A stretch of DNA of 64,000 bases, taken from NCBI GenBank assembly GCA_009842325.1, contig VYFQ01000019.1:62001-126000 (forward strand). Reading direction: 5' to 3'. This document shows, piece by piece, positions 34,529 through 43,966 of this stretch. The position numbers and the translations under genes were made by a program. The stretch is from Acidimicrobiaceae bacterium (GTDB taxonomy: Bacteria > Actinomycetota > Acidimicrobiia > Acidimicrobiales > Aldehydirespiratoraceae). The stretch's first letter is position 1. Each line of letters opens with the position of its first letter. Under the pieces are notes generated by a model, which worked only from the letters and a program-made list of their open reading frames with translations, was not told the DNA's origin and did not search any database.

Positions 34529-35725
34529 TTGCCCAAGATCACCGACGTTAGGGCCATCCTCACCCAGCCGGGCGCCTGCCGGCTGGTGGTGGTGAGGGTC
34601 GGCACCTCCGAGCCGGGACTGTACGGGCTCGGCTGCGCCACCTTCACCCAGCGGGCCTTCGCGGTGCAGGCCGCCATCGAGCGTCATCTGGCCCCGCTGC
34701 TGGTGGGCCGCGACGCCGACCGCATCTCCGAGATCTGGCACCTGGCCATGAACCACGGCTACTGGCGCAACGGCCCGGTGCTCAACAACGCGGTGTCCGG
34801 TGTCGACCAGGCCCTGTGGGACATCAAGGGCAAGCAGGCGGGAATGCCCGTCCACCAGCTGCTCGGCGGCCCGTTTAGGGCCGCGGCGGCCGCCTACGTC
34901 CACGCCGACGGCCGCGACGCCCACGAGGTAGCCAACAACGCTGTCGCGCTGATCGAGCAGGGCTTCAGGCACGTGCGGGTGCAGATGGGCGGGTACGGAG
35001 GCCCCGCCGACGGGCTGCACCTGCCGCCGACCGCGCCCGCGGGCAACTACTTCGCCCCGAGGAGCTACAGCCGTGCCATGCTCGCCATGATCGACCACGT
35101 CCGCTCCACCGTGGGGGATGACATCGAGCTGCTGCACGACGTCCACGAGCGGCTCCAACCGATCGACGCCGTCCAGTTCGCCAAGGATCTGGAGCAGTAC
35201 CGGCTGTTCTTCCTCGAGGACCCGTTCGCGCCCGAGGACACCGGATGGTTCTCTACACTGAGACAGCAGTGCGCCACCCCGCTGGCGATGGGCGAGCTGT
35301 TCAACAACCCCCACGAGTGGCAGCCGCTGATCACCGGCCGGCTCATCGACTTCGTGCGCATGCACGTGAGCCAGATCGGCGGGATCACCCCGGCCCGGGC
35401 CGTGAGCGAGCTCGCGGCCACCTTCGGAGTGCGCACGGCGTGGCACGGCCCCGCCGACACGTCGCCCGTCGGCCATGCCGCCAACCTCCATCTCGACATG
35501 TGGGCGCCGAACTTCGGGATCCAGGAGTGGCCCCAGCCCTCGGAGCTCACCTACGAGATGTTCCCGGGCCTGCCCCGCCCGGTCGACGGCTACCTGCACC
35601 CCGGCGACGGACCCGGGCTCGGCATCGACATCGACGAGAAGCTCGCCGCTGAGCATCCCTGCGACGAGACGGTGGAGCAATGGACCCAGACCCGGCGGCC
35701 CGACGGCGGCCCAGCCCGGCCATGA
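34529..35725 (+). CDS. Enolase-superfamily dehydratase, ManD/RspA type
   Basis: A 398-residue protein with KITDVRAILTQPGACRLVVVRV, FTQRAFAV, NHGYWRNGPVLNNAVSGVDQALWDIKGK and PAGNYFAPRSYSRAML, all typical of the D-mannonate/D-gluconate dehydratase (ManD, RspA) group. Metal-binding strands are LLHDVHER, FFLEDPFAPED and LAMGELFNNPHEW; HVSQIGG and TAWHGPAD follow. Members dehydrate hexonates such as mannonate to 2-keto-3-deoxygluconate. TTG 34529 follows GGGCGGG. It overlaps the next gene by ATGA. Confidence 0.85.
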   Translation: MPKITDVRAILTQPGACRLVVVRVGTSEPGLYGLGCATFTQRAFAVQAAIERHLAPLLVGRDADRISEIWHLAMNHGYWRNGPVLNNAVSGVDQALWDIKGKQAGMPVHQLLGGPFRAAAAAYVHADGRDAHEVANNAVALIEQGFRHVRVQMGGYGGPADGLHLPPTAPAGNYFAPRSYSRAMLAMIDHVRSTVGDDIELLHDVHERLQPIDAVQFAKDLEQYRLFFLEDPFAPEDTGWFSTLRQQCATPLAMGELFNNPHEWQPLITGRLIDFVRMHVSQIGGITPARAVSELAATFGVRTAWHGPADTSPVGHAANLHLDMWAPNFGIQEWPQPSELTYEMFPGLPRPVDGYLHPGDGPGLGIDIDEKLAAEHPCDETVEQWTQTRRPDGGPARP

Positions 35726-36537
35726 CCGGCTCCCCGCCAGCCGGCGGCCCGATCGGCCGGTACCCGGACCTCGCCGGCCGGACCGCGGTGGTGACCGGCG
35801 CGGCCAAGGGCATCGGCGAGAGCATCGCCCGCCGCCTGGTCTGCGAGGGCATGAACCTGGTGGCGGCCGACAAGGACTGCGAGTCCCTCAACGGCACGGT
35901 GCGGGCGCTCGAAGGGCTCGGAGCGACCGTCGAGGCGGTGTGCGCCGACCTCACCCAGGAGGCTGCGGTCGACACCGTCTTCGACGTCACCCTGGAGCGC
36001 TTCGGCACGGTCGACGTGCTGGTGAACAACGCGGCCGACCTCCAGAGGCGATCCGCCCTCGAGGAGCACCGCGCCCTTCTCGACCTCCAGCTCGCCACCA
36101 ACGTGCGCAGCCCGTACCTGTGCTCGCAGAGGGCCGCTTCCGCCATGAGCGAGGCCGGCGGGGGCAGCATCGTGCTGGTGTCGTCGGTGGGCGCCGACCG
36201 GGCCCACCAGTACGGACTTCCCTACGACATGACCAAGGGAGCCATCAACGCTCTGACACGCGCTTTGGCCGTGGACCTCGGACCGCTCGGGATCCGGGTG
36301 AACGCGGTCGGGCCGGGCGTGACCCGCACCTACCGCTGGCCACCGGAGGACATCACCAAGGGGCCCCCGGAGGTCGTGACCCAGATCCCGCTCCAGCGTC
36401 CGGGCACGGTCGACGACATCGCCGCGGCGGTGGCCTTCCTCGCATCAGGCGAGGCCGGCTACATCACCGGCCAGGTGCTCTATGTGGACGGGGGCATCAC
36501 CGCGCAGCTCAGCCCGCCCGGGCCGCTGGCCCTGTAG
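35722..36537 (+). CDS. Short-chain dehydrogenase/reductase (SDR)
   Basis: A 271-residue classical SDR: TGAAKGIGES cofactor motif, NNAA, SSVG with the catalytic Ser, YDMTK with the Tyr-x-x-x-Lys pair and YITGQVLYVDGG. ATG 35722 overlaps the stop of the dehydratase (ATGA). It may oxidise or reduce a sugar acid connected with the upstream dehydratase, for example mannonate/fructuronate interconversion; this is inferred from position only. Confidence 0.82.
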   Translation: MTGSPPAGGPIGRYPDLAGRTAVVTGAAKGIGESIARRLVCEGMNLVAADKDCESLNGTVRALEGLGATVEAVCADLTQEAAVDTVFDVTLERFGTVDVLVNNAADLQRRSALEEHRALLDLQLATNVRSPYLCSQRAASAMSEAGGGSIVLVSSVGADRAHQYGLPYDMTKGAINALTRALAVDLGPLGIRVNAVGPGVTRTYRWPPEDITKGPPEVVTQIPLQRPGTVDDIAAAVAFLASGEAGYITGQVLYVDGGITAQLSPPGPLAL

Positions 36538-36581
36538 CGGCCGTGGGACATGTCCGACCCGACCGCATGGGAGCCCCCCGC

Positions 36582-37676
36582 ATGAGCCGGCTGTCAGGGC
36601 TCGCCCTGGGTGCCGCGCTTGCGGCTGCGCTGGCCGCAGGCTGCGGGTCCGACCAGTCGCCGCCCTCGCAGGAGGCTCCGGACTCGGCCGCGCCGACGGT
36701 CGCCACCACCAGCTCCGCGCCCACCACCACGTCGACGACGACATCCACAACAACACCCCCGACCACAACGACGTCCACCACAACCACGACGTCCACAACC
36801 ACGACGTCCACGACCACGTCCACGTCCACCACAACAACGACAACCACGACCACAACCACCACGCTGCCGCCGCCCCCGCCGACGGTCACCGCTCCGGACC
36901 CGGTTCCCATCCCCGACATCGAGGGATGGGAACTCGTCTGGCACGACGAGTTCGACGGCGACGCCATCGACCTCACCAACTGGACCTACGACATCGGAGG
37001 CTGGGGCTGGGGCAACGGCGAGGCCCAGTACTACACGTCGCGGCCTCAGAACGCCCGGGTCGAGAACGGGCTACTGGTCATCGAGGCCCACCAGGAGAAG
37101 TACGAGAACTCCTACTACACCTCGGCCCGCATGCTGACGAAGGGACTGAGGGAGTTCCAGTACGGGCGCTTCGAAGCCCGCCTGAAGGTGCCCTCCGGCG
37201 CGGGGCTGTGGCCCGCGTTCTGGATGCTCGGCGCCCATTTCGACCGCCATTCCGACGACCCCCAGAACCACTGGCCGTTCGTGGGCGAGATCGACATCAT
37301 GGAGTACGTCGGGCGCGAGCCGGACCTGATCCTCGGCACCATCCACGGACCCGGCTACGCGGGGGCGGTCGGCCTGACCAGATGGAATCGGCAGGACTAC
37401 CTCATCGCCGACGACTACCACACATACGCGGTCGAGTGGGACTACGAGGGCATCACCTGGTTCTACGACGGCGAGCCGTACTACACCCTCACCCGGGACG
37501 CGACCGGCAACCGGGAATGGGTCTTCGACCACGAGTTCTTCATGATCCTGAACCTGGCCGTGGGCGGCCAGTTCCCCGGTCCGATCGCGCTGGACCTCGA
37601 GTTCCCCGTCGCCCTCTACGTCGATCACGTCCGGGTGTGGCAGCCCGTCGCCGAGACAGCGGAGGAGACCAGTTGA
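36582..37676 (+). CDS. GH16 endo-beta-glucanase lipoprotein (laminarinase-like)
   Basis: A 364-residue extracellular glycosidase. The signal peptide ends in lipobox LAAGC (Cys21). A tether of almost pure Thr/Ser/Pro spans about residues 43-100. The GH16 domain runs from WELVWHDEFDGDAIDLTNWTY to the end, with catalytic GEIDIMEYVG (Glu236 nucleophile, Asp238, Glu241 acid/base), WPAFWMLG and FFMILNLAVGGQFPG, as in bacterial endo-1,3-beta-glucanases. GGGAG precedes ATG 36582. It probably cuts laminarin-like beta-1,3-glucan at the cell surface. Its stop overlaps the next start as TTGA. Confidence 0.9.
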   Translation: MSRLSGLALGAALAAALAAGCGSDQSPPSQEAPDSAAPTVATTSSAPTTTSTTTSTTTPPTTTTSTTTTTSTTTTSTTTSTSTTTTTTTTTTTTLPPPPPTVTAPDPVPIPDIEGWELVWHDEFDGDAIDLTNWTYDIGGWGWGNGEAQYYTSRPQNARVENGLLVIEAHQEKYENSYYTSARMLTKGLREFQYGRFEARLKVPSGAGLWPAFWMLGAHFDRHSDDPQNHWPFVGEIDIMEYVGREPDLILGTIHGPGYAGAVGLTRWNRQDYLIADDYHTYAVEWDYEGITWFYDGEPYYTLTRDATGNREWVFDHEFFMILNLAVGGQFPGPIALDLEFPVALYVDHVRVWQPVAETAEETS

Positions 37677-40600
37677 GCAGCGCACCGACCGCCGACTCAC
37701 AGCCCCAGGGAGGGGTCTGCGTCTCCGACGGCATCGAGTGGTACCGGGTCGAGAACTACGACCTGCTCGACCCGTTCCTGGTCAACGTGACCAGCCCGGG
37801 CGACCTCTGGCTGTTCGTGTCCAGCACGGGCGCGCTGACCGCGGGGCGACGCAGCCCGGGGCACGCCCTGTTCGCCTACGAGACCGACGACCGCCTGCAC
37901 CGCAGCGGCGGCCGGACCGGCCCATTCACCCTGGTCAGGGTCGGCGGCGTCGCGGATCCATGGGAGCCGTTCGCGCCCCATGCGCCCTGCGGCCAGGTGC
38001 GCAGGTCGGTGGCCAAGACGCTCTGCGGGGACCGTCTCACGTTCGAGGAGCACAACCCGGACCTGGGCCTCACCTTCCGCTACACGTGGGCCGCCGCGGC
38101 CGACTACGGACTGGTGCGCACTTGCGAGCTGACCGCATCGGCGGACGCCTCCGGATGCGATGTCGAGTTGCTGGACGGGCTGATCGACGTGCTGCCGGCC
38201 GGCGTGGATCTCGAGACCCAGCAAACGTCGAGCACGCTCATCGACGCCTACCGGCGCTCGGAGTTCGACCCCGAGTCAGGTCTGGCCCTGTTCACCCTCG
38301 AGACCCTGGTCGGCGACCTCGCCGAGCCGGCCGAGTCACTGCTGGCCTCGGTGGTGTGGTCGCGCGGGCTCGACGGCGCGGTCACGGCCATGTCCGACCG
38401 CCAGATGCGCAGCTTCCGCTCCGGCAAGGCCCTCGAGCCCGAGCACCTAGCCACCGGCGTCAAGGGCGCCTTCCTCACCTCCGCGGCGGCCCGCATCAGC
38501 CCGGAGTCGCCCCTGCGGTGGACGATCGTGGCCGACGTCGACCGCGACCACGCCGACGCAGCCCGCCTGCGCCGGTGGCTGCGGACCGCCGACGCCAGCG
38601 CGTCCGGGGCGGCCACCAGCGCGGCGCTCGACCGGGCCCACCACGAGGTGATGAGCCTGATCTCCTACGCCGACGCCCGGCAGGAGACCGCCGACCGGGC
38701 CGCGGTCGCAAGCCACCTGGCCAACGTGACGTACAACTGCATGCGCGGCGGCGTGCCGGTGGACGACCACCGGGTGGCAGTGGCCGAGGTGGGCCGCTTC
38801 GTGGCCTCTCGCAACCGCCCCGCCGCTGTTCGTTTCGAGCAGCTCACAGGCGAGATCGAGGCCGTCGTCGAGCTCGACGGCCTGCGGGATGCCGTGTCAC
38901 AGGATGCGACGCTGGTCCGGCTGGTCAACGAGTACCTACCGCTGACGTTCAGCCGCCGCCACGGCGACCCGAGCCGCCCCTGGAACACCTTCCAGATCGG
39001 CGATGGCACCTCGGCGAGTGATCGGCTCTTCGCGTACGAGGGCAACTGGCGCGACATATTCCAGAACTGGCAGGCGCTCGTGCACAGCTTCCCCGGCTTC
39101 GCCGAGTCCTTTCTCGCCAAGTTCCTCAACGCCTCCACGATGGACGGCCACAACCCCTACCGGATCAGCAGCGAGGGAATCGACTGGGAGACGCCCGGGG
39201 AAGGGGCCTGGTCGAACTTCGGCTACTGGGGCGATCACCAGATCGTCTACCTGCACAGCATCCTCGACGCGGTGCACCGGTTCCATCCGGACTCGCTGGA
39301 GGCGAGGCTCGACCGGCTCGAGTTCTCGTACGCCGACGTGCCCTACCGGATACTGCCCTACGACATCATGGTGAGCGATCCGAAGAACACTCTGGAGTTC
39401 GATCACGCCGCCCAGGCGAGCGTCGACGAGCGGGTGGCGGAGATCGGCGCCGACGGGCGGTTGGTCCCAGGCGCTGACGGAGGGGTGCATCACGCTTCTC
39501 TGACGGAAAAGCTGCTGGTACCAGCCCTGGCGAAGCTCTCGAGCCTAGTCCCGGGCGGGGGGATCTGGCTCAACACGCAGCGACCCGAGTGGAACGACGC
39601 CAACAACGCCCTGGTGGGCATCGGCGTGTCGGTGGTGACCGTGTTCCATCTGCGCGAGTACCTGGCGTTCCTCGATGGTCTCCTGGGACGGTCACCGGTG
39701 GCGGAGGTGCCGGTCTCGCCGGCGGTGCTGGAGTGGCTGGACGGCGTTGAAGCGGCTCTCGAAGCCCACCGCGTCCTGGCCCAGGAAGGCCCGATCACTG
39801 CCGAGGCTCGCCGAGGCCTGCTCGACCAGCTCGGTCGCTGTGGCTCCTCGTACCGCTCCCGCGTCTACGGCCGGGCGCCCGAGCCTGCAGCCGGGGCGAG
39901 CGTCGACGGGTTGCGGCGATGCATCCAGGCTGCCCTACCGCACCTCGACAGGATCGTGGCCGAAGCCTGGCGGACTGACGGCCTGGCGCACGCCTACCAG
40001 CTGCTGCGGCTCCGGCCGGATACCGCTGAACTGGCGCCCCTCTACGCGATGCTCGAGGGCCAGGCAGCGGCCATGAGCTCATCTCTCGCAGGCCCGCGGG
40101 AGGTGATCGAACTGGTCGACGCCCTCTTCGGCAGCGAGCTGTACCGACCCGACCAGCGTTCATTCCTGCTGTACCCGGACACTCCGCCGCCGCCGTTCAT
40201 GGAGAAGAACCGGGTGCCTGACGGCCTGGTCGAGCCAGCTCTGAGCAGCCTGATCGGCGACCGCCACGGCATCGCGCACCGCGACGAGGAGGGCAGCGTG
40301 CGCTTCGCGGCCCACCTGCGCCGGGAGCAGGACCTCGAGGATGCCCTCGATTCGCTGGACCCGGCACATCGGCTGGACCCCGCCGGCCGCTGCGAGGTAC
40401 TCGACGCGTACGAGGCGGTCTTCAGGCACCGGGAGTCCGCGGGCCGGTCACAGACGATGTACCGCTACGAGGGGCTTGGCTGCGTCTACTGGCACATGGT
40501 GATGAAGCTGATGTTCCGCTTGCAGCAGTGCATCTTCGCGGCGGCCGATGCCGGCTCCGACCGCAGCCTCCTGGCGGAGATGGTCCAGCGCTACCGGCGG

Positions 40601-41080
40601 GTCAGATCAGGTCTCGGTCCGTCCAAGACGGTCGCAGACCACGGCGCCTTCCCGCTCGACCCCCATTCGCACACACCGGGACACACCGGTGCTCAACAGC
40701 CGGGCATGACCGGTGCCGTCAAGGAGGGCATCCTGCTGCGCTGGGGCGAGCTCGGCCTGCGGGTCGAGGACGGATGCCTGCGCTTCGCCCCCGTGCTGCT
40801 GGACCCGGCAGAGTTCCTGGCCGCGGCGCGCCCGTGGCTGCCGCTGGGCCAAGGCGGACGCCTCGAAGAGGGAATGCTCGGCTTCACATATTGCGGCGCG
40901 TCAGTGGTGTATCGCCTGGATGACTCCGCGCCGTGGACGCGCGCCGTGCTGACCGACGGTCAGGAGGTCGCCGGTGTCGACGGGCTGGACCGCGGCACCA
41001 GCCGGGCCCTCTTCGCCCGTACCGGTGCCATAGCTCGGATCGACGTAGCGGTCCACCCAGCGGCCCTTCACCCGAGCTAG
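37673..41080 (+). CDS. Large glycoside phosphorylase-like protein (GH94/GH161-related), probable beta-1,3-oligoglucan phosphorylase
   Basis: A 1135-residue protein without signal peptide. An N-terminal beta-rich part (about 1-280) is followed by a helical barrel-like part containing FSRRHGDPSRPWN, EGNWRDIFQNWQALVHSFPG (Glu456 region), NPYRISSEGIDWE, YWGDHQIVYL, YDIMVSDPKNT and QRPEWNDANNALVG (Glu639, Asn641, Asp642). The layout resembles inverting phosphorylases of the GH94/GH149/GH161 group, whose acid is an Asp in a WND-type motif; length and context point to GH161. It would cleave imported beta-glucan oligomers with phosphate to glucose 1-phosphate. The TTG start overlaps the GH16 stop. 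Family assignment is from memory of motifs, so moderate. Confidence 0.6.
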   Translation: MSSAPTADSQPQGGVCVSDGIEWYRVENYDLLDPFLVNVTSPGDLWLFVSSTGALTAGRRSPGHALFAYETDDRLHRSGGRTGPFTLVRVGGVADPWEPFAPHAPCGQVRRSVAKTLCGDRLTFEEHNPDLGLTFRYTWAAAADYGLVRTCELTASADASGCDVELLDGLIDVLPAGVDLETQQTSSTLIDAYRRSEFDPESGLALFTLETLVGDLAEPAESLLASVVWSRGLDGAVTAMSDRQMRSFRSGKALEPEHLATGVKGAFLTSAAARISPESPLRWTIVADVDRDHADAARLRRWLRTADASASGAATSAALDRAHHEVMSLISYADARQETADRAAVASHLANVTYNCMRGGVPVDDHRVAVAEVGRFVASRNRPAAVRFEQLTGEIEAVVELDGLRDAVSQDATLVRLVNEYLPLTFSRRHGDPSRPWNTFQIGDGTSASDRLFAYEGNWRDIFQNWQALVHSFPGFAESFLAKFLNASTMDGHNPYRISSEGIDWETPGEGAWSNFGYWGDHQIVYLHSILDAVHRFHPDSLEARLDRLEFSYADVPYRILPYDIMVSDPKNTLEFDHAAQASVDERVAEIGADGRLVPGADGGVHHASLTEKLLVPALAKLSSLVPGGGIWLNTQRPEWNDANNALVGIGVSVVTVFHLREYLAFLDGLLGRSPVAEVPVSPAVLEWLDGVEAALEAHRVLAQEGPITAEARRGLLDQLGRCGSSYRSRVYGRAPEPAAGASVDGLRRCIQAALPHLDRIVAEAWRTDGLAHAYQLLRLRPDTAELAPLYAMLEGQAAAMSSSLAGPREVIELVDALFGSELYRPDQRSFLLYPDTPPPPFMEKNRVPDGLVEPALSSLIGDRHGIAHRDEEGSVRFAAHLRREQDLEDALDSLDPAHRLDPAGRCEVLDAYEAVFRHRESAGRSQTMYRYEGLGCVYWHMVMKLMFRLQQCIFAAADAGSDRSLLAEMVQRYRRVRSGLGPSKTVADHGAFPLDPHSHTPGHTGAQQPGMTGAVKEGILLRWGELGLRVEDGCLRFAPVLLDPAEFLAAARPWLPLGQGGRLEEGMLGFTYCGASVVYRLDDSAPWTRAVLTDGQEVAGVDGLDRGTSRALFARTGAIARIDVAVHPAALHPS

Positions 41081-42228
41081 CCGCCCCAATCCTCGACGGC
41101 ATCGGCCAGGCGCTGCACGCCCTCCATCAAGAGATCCGGGGCAGTGGCCAGCGAGATGCGCACGAACCGGCCCGAGCCGGGGCCGAAGGTGTCTCCCGGC
41201 ACCACCGCCACATGCTTCTCGTTCAGTAGGCGCAGCACGAAGTCCTTGCCCGAGCTGCCGCTGCCGCTCACGTCGATCATGAGGTAGAAGGCGCCCCGGG
41301 GTCGCACATGGGGGATGCCCCGGCCGGTCAGGAACTCGGTGACCAGGTCGCGCCGCTGCCGGTAGGCGTCTCGCATCTCGGCCACGCAGTCCTGCGGACC
41401 GGTCACCGCGGCGAGGGCGCCCATCTGCGCGGGAGCGTTGACGCATGACGTGATCGGCTCCTGGGCCCGCACGATCAGGGGCGACACGCCCGGCGGCACC
41501 ACCAGGTAGCCCACCCGCCAGCCGGTCATGGCGTAGGTCTTGGAGAAGCTGAAGAAGGTGATCACCCGGCCGTCGGTGTCGAGCGGCGCGGCCGGCGTGT
41601 ACGGCCCGTCGAAGGAGATCTCGTCGTAGACCTCGTCGGAGAAGACCAGCAGGTCATGCTGGCGGGCCAGTTCCATCAGCTCGCCTAGTGCGGCGGCATC
41701 GGTGACCGCGCCGGTCGGGTTGCCCGGAGAGTTGAGCAGGATGGCCTGTGTGCGTTCCGTGATCAGAGGCTCGACGTCGGCGGCCTGCGGGACCAGATCG
41801 GCCTCGGACCGCAGCGGGAAATGGACCGGCGCAATCTTCAGCAGCGTCATCATCTGGGCGTAGTTAGGCCAGCTCGGATCGCCCAGCAGCATCTCCGCGC
41901 CGGGGTCCACCAGCGAGACCATGGCGCTATAGATCCCGGCCACCGCGCCAGAGGTCACCACCACCTGATCAGCGGTGGCATCTATGCCGTTGCGCTCGGT
42001 GACCTTGGCGGCCAGCGCCTCGCGCAGCGGAGGGATCCCGGCGTTGGAGGTGTACTTAGTGAAACCGTCGAACGCGGCCTCGGACGCGGCCTCGCAGACA
42101 TGGCGAGGGGTGTTGAAGTTGGGCTCGCCCGTCTCCAGGCGGATGGCGCCGTCGATCGAGTTGGCCAGCTCCATGACCTCGCGTATGCCCGAGCGCGGCA
42201 TACCCGCGATGGGCTGCGACGGCCTCAT
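41077..42228 (-). CDS. Pyridoxal-phosphate aminotransferase, class I/II
   Basis: A 383-residue fold-type I aminotransferase: AIRLETGEPNFNTP, NSPGNPTG, FSDEVYDEI (Asp198, Tyr201) and SFSKTYAMTGWRVGY with PLP-binding Lys230. Aspartate/alanine-type specificity is likely but not decidable. It starts four bases after the stop of the DppF-type ATPase and converges on the phosphorylase-like gene with a four-base overlap of stops (CTAG). Confidence 0.9.
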   Translation of the reverse strand: MRPSQPIAGMPRSGIREVMELANSIDGAIRLETGEPNFNTPRHVCEAASEAAFDGFTKYTSNAGIPPLREALAAKVTERNGIDATADQVVVTSGAVAGIYSAMVSLVDPGAEMLLGDPSWPNYAQMMTLLKIAPVHFPLRSEADLVPQAADVEPLITERTQAILLNSPGNPTGAVTDAAALGELMELARQHDLLVFSDEVYDEISFDGPYTPAAPLDTDGRVITFFSFSKTYAMTGWRVGYLVVPPGVSPLIVRAQEPITSCVNAPAQMGALAAVTGPQDCVAEMRDAYRQRRDLVTEFLTGRGIPHVRPRGAFYLMIDVSGSGSSGKDFVLRLLNEKHVAVVPGDTFGPGSGRFVRISLATAPDLLMEGVQRLADAVEDWGG

Positions 42229-42232
42229 TCCC

Positions 42233-43312
42233 CTATACGACCTGGCGGGCCTCGGGGAAGTGGCAGGCCACCCAATGGCCTTCGGTCACCTCTTCGAGGG
42301 GCGGCTCCTGGACCCGGCACACCTCCTGGTCGCGCCCCACATGGCAACGGGTGTGGAAGCGGCATCCGGACGGGGGGTTCAGCGGGCTGGGAACATCCCC
42401 CTCGAGCAGGATGCGCAGCCTTCCCCGCTCCAGGTCCGGGTCGGGCACCGGAACGGCCGAGAGCAGGGCATGGGTGTAAGGGTGCATCGACTCCGCGAAC
42501 AGCCGCTCCGCAGAGGTGCGCTCCACGATCTTGCCCAGGTACATCACTGCGATGTCGTCGCACACATGGCGCACCACCGCCAGGTCGTGGGCGATGAACA
42601 GGTAAGTGAGGCCCAGCTCCTGCTGAAGCTCGTCGAGAAGGTTCAACACCTGGGCCTGGATCGACACGTCGAGCGCGGACACCGGCTCATCGAGCACCAG
42701 GAAGCCGGGATCGAAGGCCAGAGCCCGGGCCACGCCGATGCGCTGGCGCTGCCCGCCGGAGAACTCGTGGGGGTAGCGGTCGATGATGCGGGGATTGAGG
42801 CCGACCAGCCGCAGCAGTTCGCCCACCCGGGTGTCCTGCTCGGTACGGGGCATCGAGGTGTGCACCTTCAGCGGCTCCCGCAGGGCCTGGCCCACCGTCA
42901 TGCGCGGGTTCAGCGAGGCGAAGGGATCCTGGAACACGATCTGCATGTCGCGGCGCAGCCGGCGAAGGTCGGCCCGGCTGCTGGCGATGATGTCGATCCT
43001 CTCGGTCGTGCCGTCGTCGATCGGGCGCCGCAGGACCACTTCACCCGAGGTTGGCTCGATCAGCCGAAGGATGCAGCGTGCGGTGGTGGACTTTCCGCAG
43101 CCCGACTCCCCCACCAGGCCCAGCGTGCGCCCGAAGCCGATGTCGAAGGACAGGCCGGCCACCGCCGAGACCTCGCCCTTCTCGCCGCCCAGCCAGCCTC
43201 CGCCCACCTCGAAGGTCTTGACGAGGTCGCGCACCGAGAGGGCTGCATCACCGCCGGAGCCGTTGGCCTCGTTGGCCTCCACAACGCCGTCGACCGGCTT
43301 GGTCGGGTCCAT
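42233..43312 (-). CDS. ABC transporter ATP-binding protein, DppF/OppF type (orphan)
   Basis: A 359-residue ATPase with Walker A GESGCGKST, signature FSGGQRQRIG, Walker B FLVLDEPVSAL and C-terminal CRFHTRCHVGRDQEVC, the oligopeptide subfamily mark. No permease or binding protein is next to it. It is the natural partner for the DppABCD-like set at 23266-28034, which lacks this subunit. ATG 43312 was chosen because readings further upstream enter the divergent intergenic region and the PPOX gene. Confidence 0.88.
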   Translation of the reverse strand: MDPTKPVDGVVEANEANGSGGDAALSVRDLVKTFEVGGGWLGGEKGEVSAVAGLSFDIGFGRTLGLVGESGCGKSTTARCILRLIEPTSGEVVLRRPIDDGTTERIDIIASSRADLRRLRRDMQIVFQDPFASLNPRMTVGQALREPLKVHTSMPRTEQDTRVGELLRLVGLNPRIIDRYPHEFSGGQRQRIGVARALAFDPGFLVLDEPVSALDVSIQAQVLNLLDELQQELGLTYLFIAHDLAVVRHVCDDIAVMYLGKIVERTSAERLFAESMHPYTHALLSAVPVPDPDLERGRLRILLEGDVPSPLNPPSGCRFHTRCHVGRDQEVCRVQEPPLEEVTEGHWVACHFPEARQVV

Positions 43313-43364
43313 CGACGCGATGGTACTGTGCGGCCTCGACCAGTGAGAAAAGGAGCGGTCGACT

Positions 43365-43901
43365 ATGAGCAGTTTCCGAGGCGATCTGGGCGGCTTGACG
43401 GCCGAGGAGATGGAGCAGTTCCTGGCGGGCAACCCCGTCGCCCGGCTCGCCACCCTCAAGCCCGACGGGTCGCCCTACGTGATGCCGGTGTGGTACCAGT
43501 GGGACGGCGAGGCGCTGTACTTCGTCGGCCGCCAGCGGGCCCTGTGGTGCCAGTACATCAAGGCCGACGGCCGGGTCAGCGTGGTCATCGACGCCCCCCA
43601 CAGCGACCCCGACGAGGCCGGCCAAGCGATGGAGATCCCCAAGGTCTACATGGAGGGCATCGCCACCATCGAGGAGGAGCCCAACATCGGGGGCCGCTGG
43701 GTGCAGGTCGCCGAGCAGATGTCGTACCGGTACCTCGGTCCCAACGGGCCCACCTACCTGGTCTCCACTCTCCAGCAGCCGCGCTGGCTGGTGAAGATGG
43801 TCCCCACCAAGATCAAGACCTGGAAGGGTGTCGGCTGGGCCCGGCGCTACTGGGTCGAGGACAGCGGGGGCCCGTCCTACGAGGAGGCCCACGCCACCTG
43901 A
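43365..43901 (+). CDS. Pyridoxamine 5'-phosphate oxidase-fold (F420/FMN-type) protein
   Basis: A 178-residue split-barrel protein: VARLATLKPDGSPYVMPVWY, then QWDGEALYFVGRQRALW and a C-terminal RWLVKMVPTKIKTWKGVGWARRY. It is related to the protein at 218-781 but is closer to the typical actinobacterial F420-binding PPOX pattern. AAAAGGAG precedes ATG 43365. It is divergent from the DppF-type gene; function unknown beyond a probable cofactor-linked reduction. Confidence 0.82.
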   Translation: MSSFRGDLGGLTAEEMEQFLAGNPVARLATLKPDGSPYVMPVWYQWDGEALYFVGRQRALWCQYIKADGRVSVVIDAPHSDPDEAGQAMEIPKVYMEGIATIEEEPNIGGRWVQVAEQMSYRYLGPNGPTYLVSTLQQPRWLVKMVPTKIKTWKGVGWARRYWVEDSGGPSYEEAHAT

Positions 43902-43966
43902 CCGCAGAATCTCGGGACGACACCTGGTACCTACCGCACAAGACCAACCCGAGATCCGCTAGGAGG

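Noticed and set aside
33455..35680. A 741-codon minus-strand open frame across the permease and dehydratase genes
   Set aside because: No domain or start signal; both plus-strand genes are well recognised.
36482..37672. An open frame running from here through 41080 as one 1532-residue protein
   Set aside because: The first 400 codons are a low-complexity alternate reading of the GH16 gene; only the part from 37673 has coherent protein sequence, and its start overlaps the GH16 stop.
41975..43960. A plus-strand frame leading into the SDR at 43967
   Set aside because: It is antisense to the aminotransferase and DppF-type genes and only by chance stays open to the SDR, so it does not supply that gene's start.
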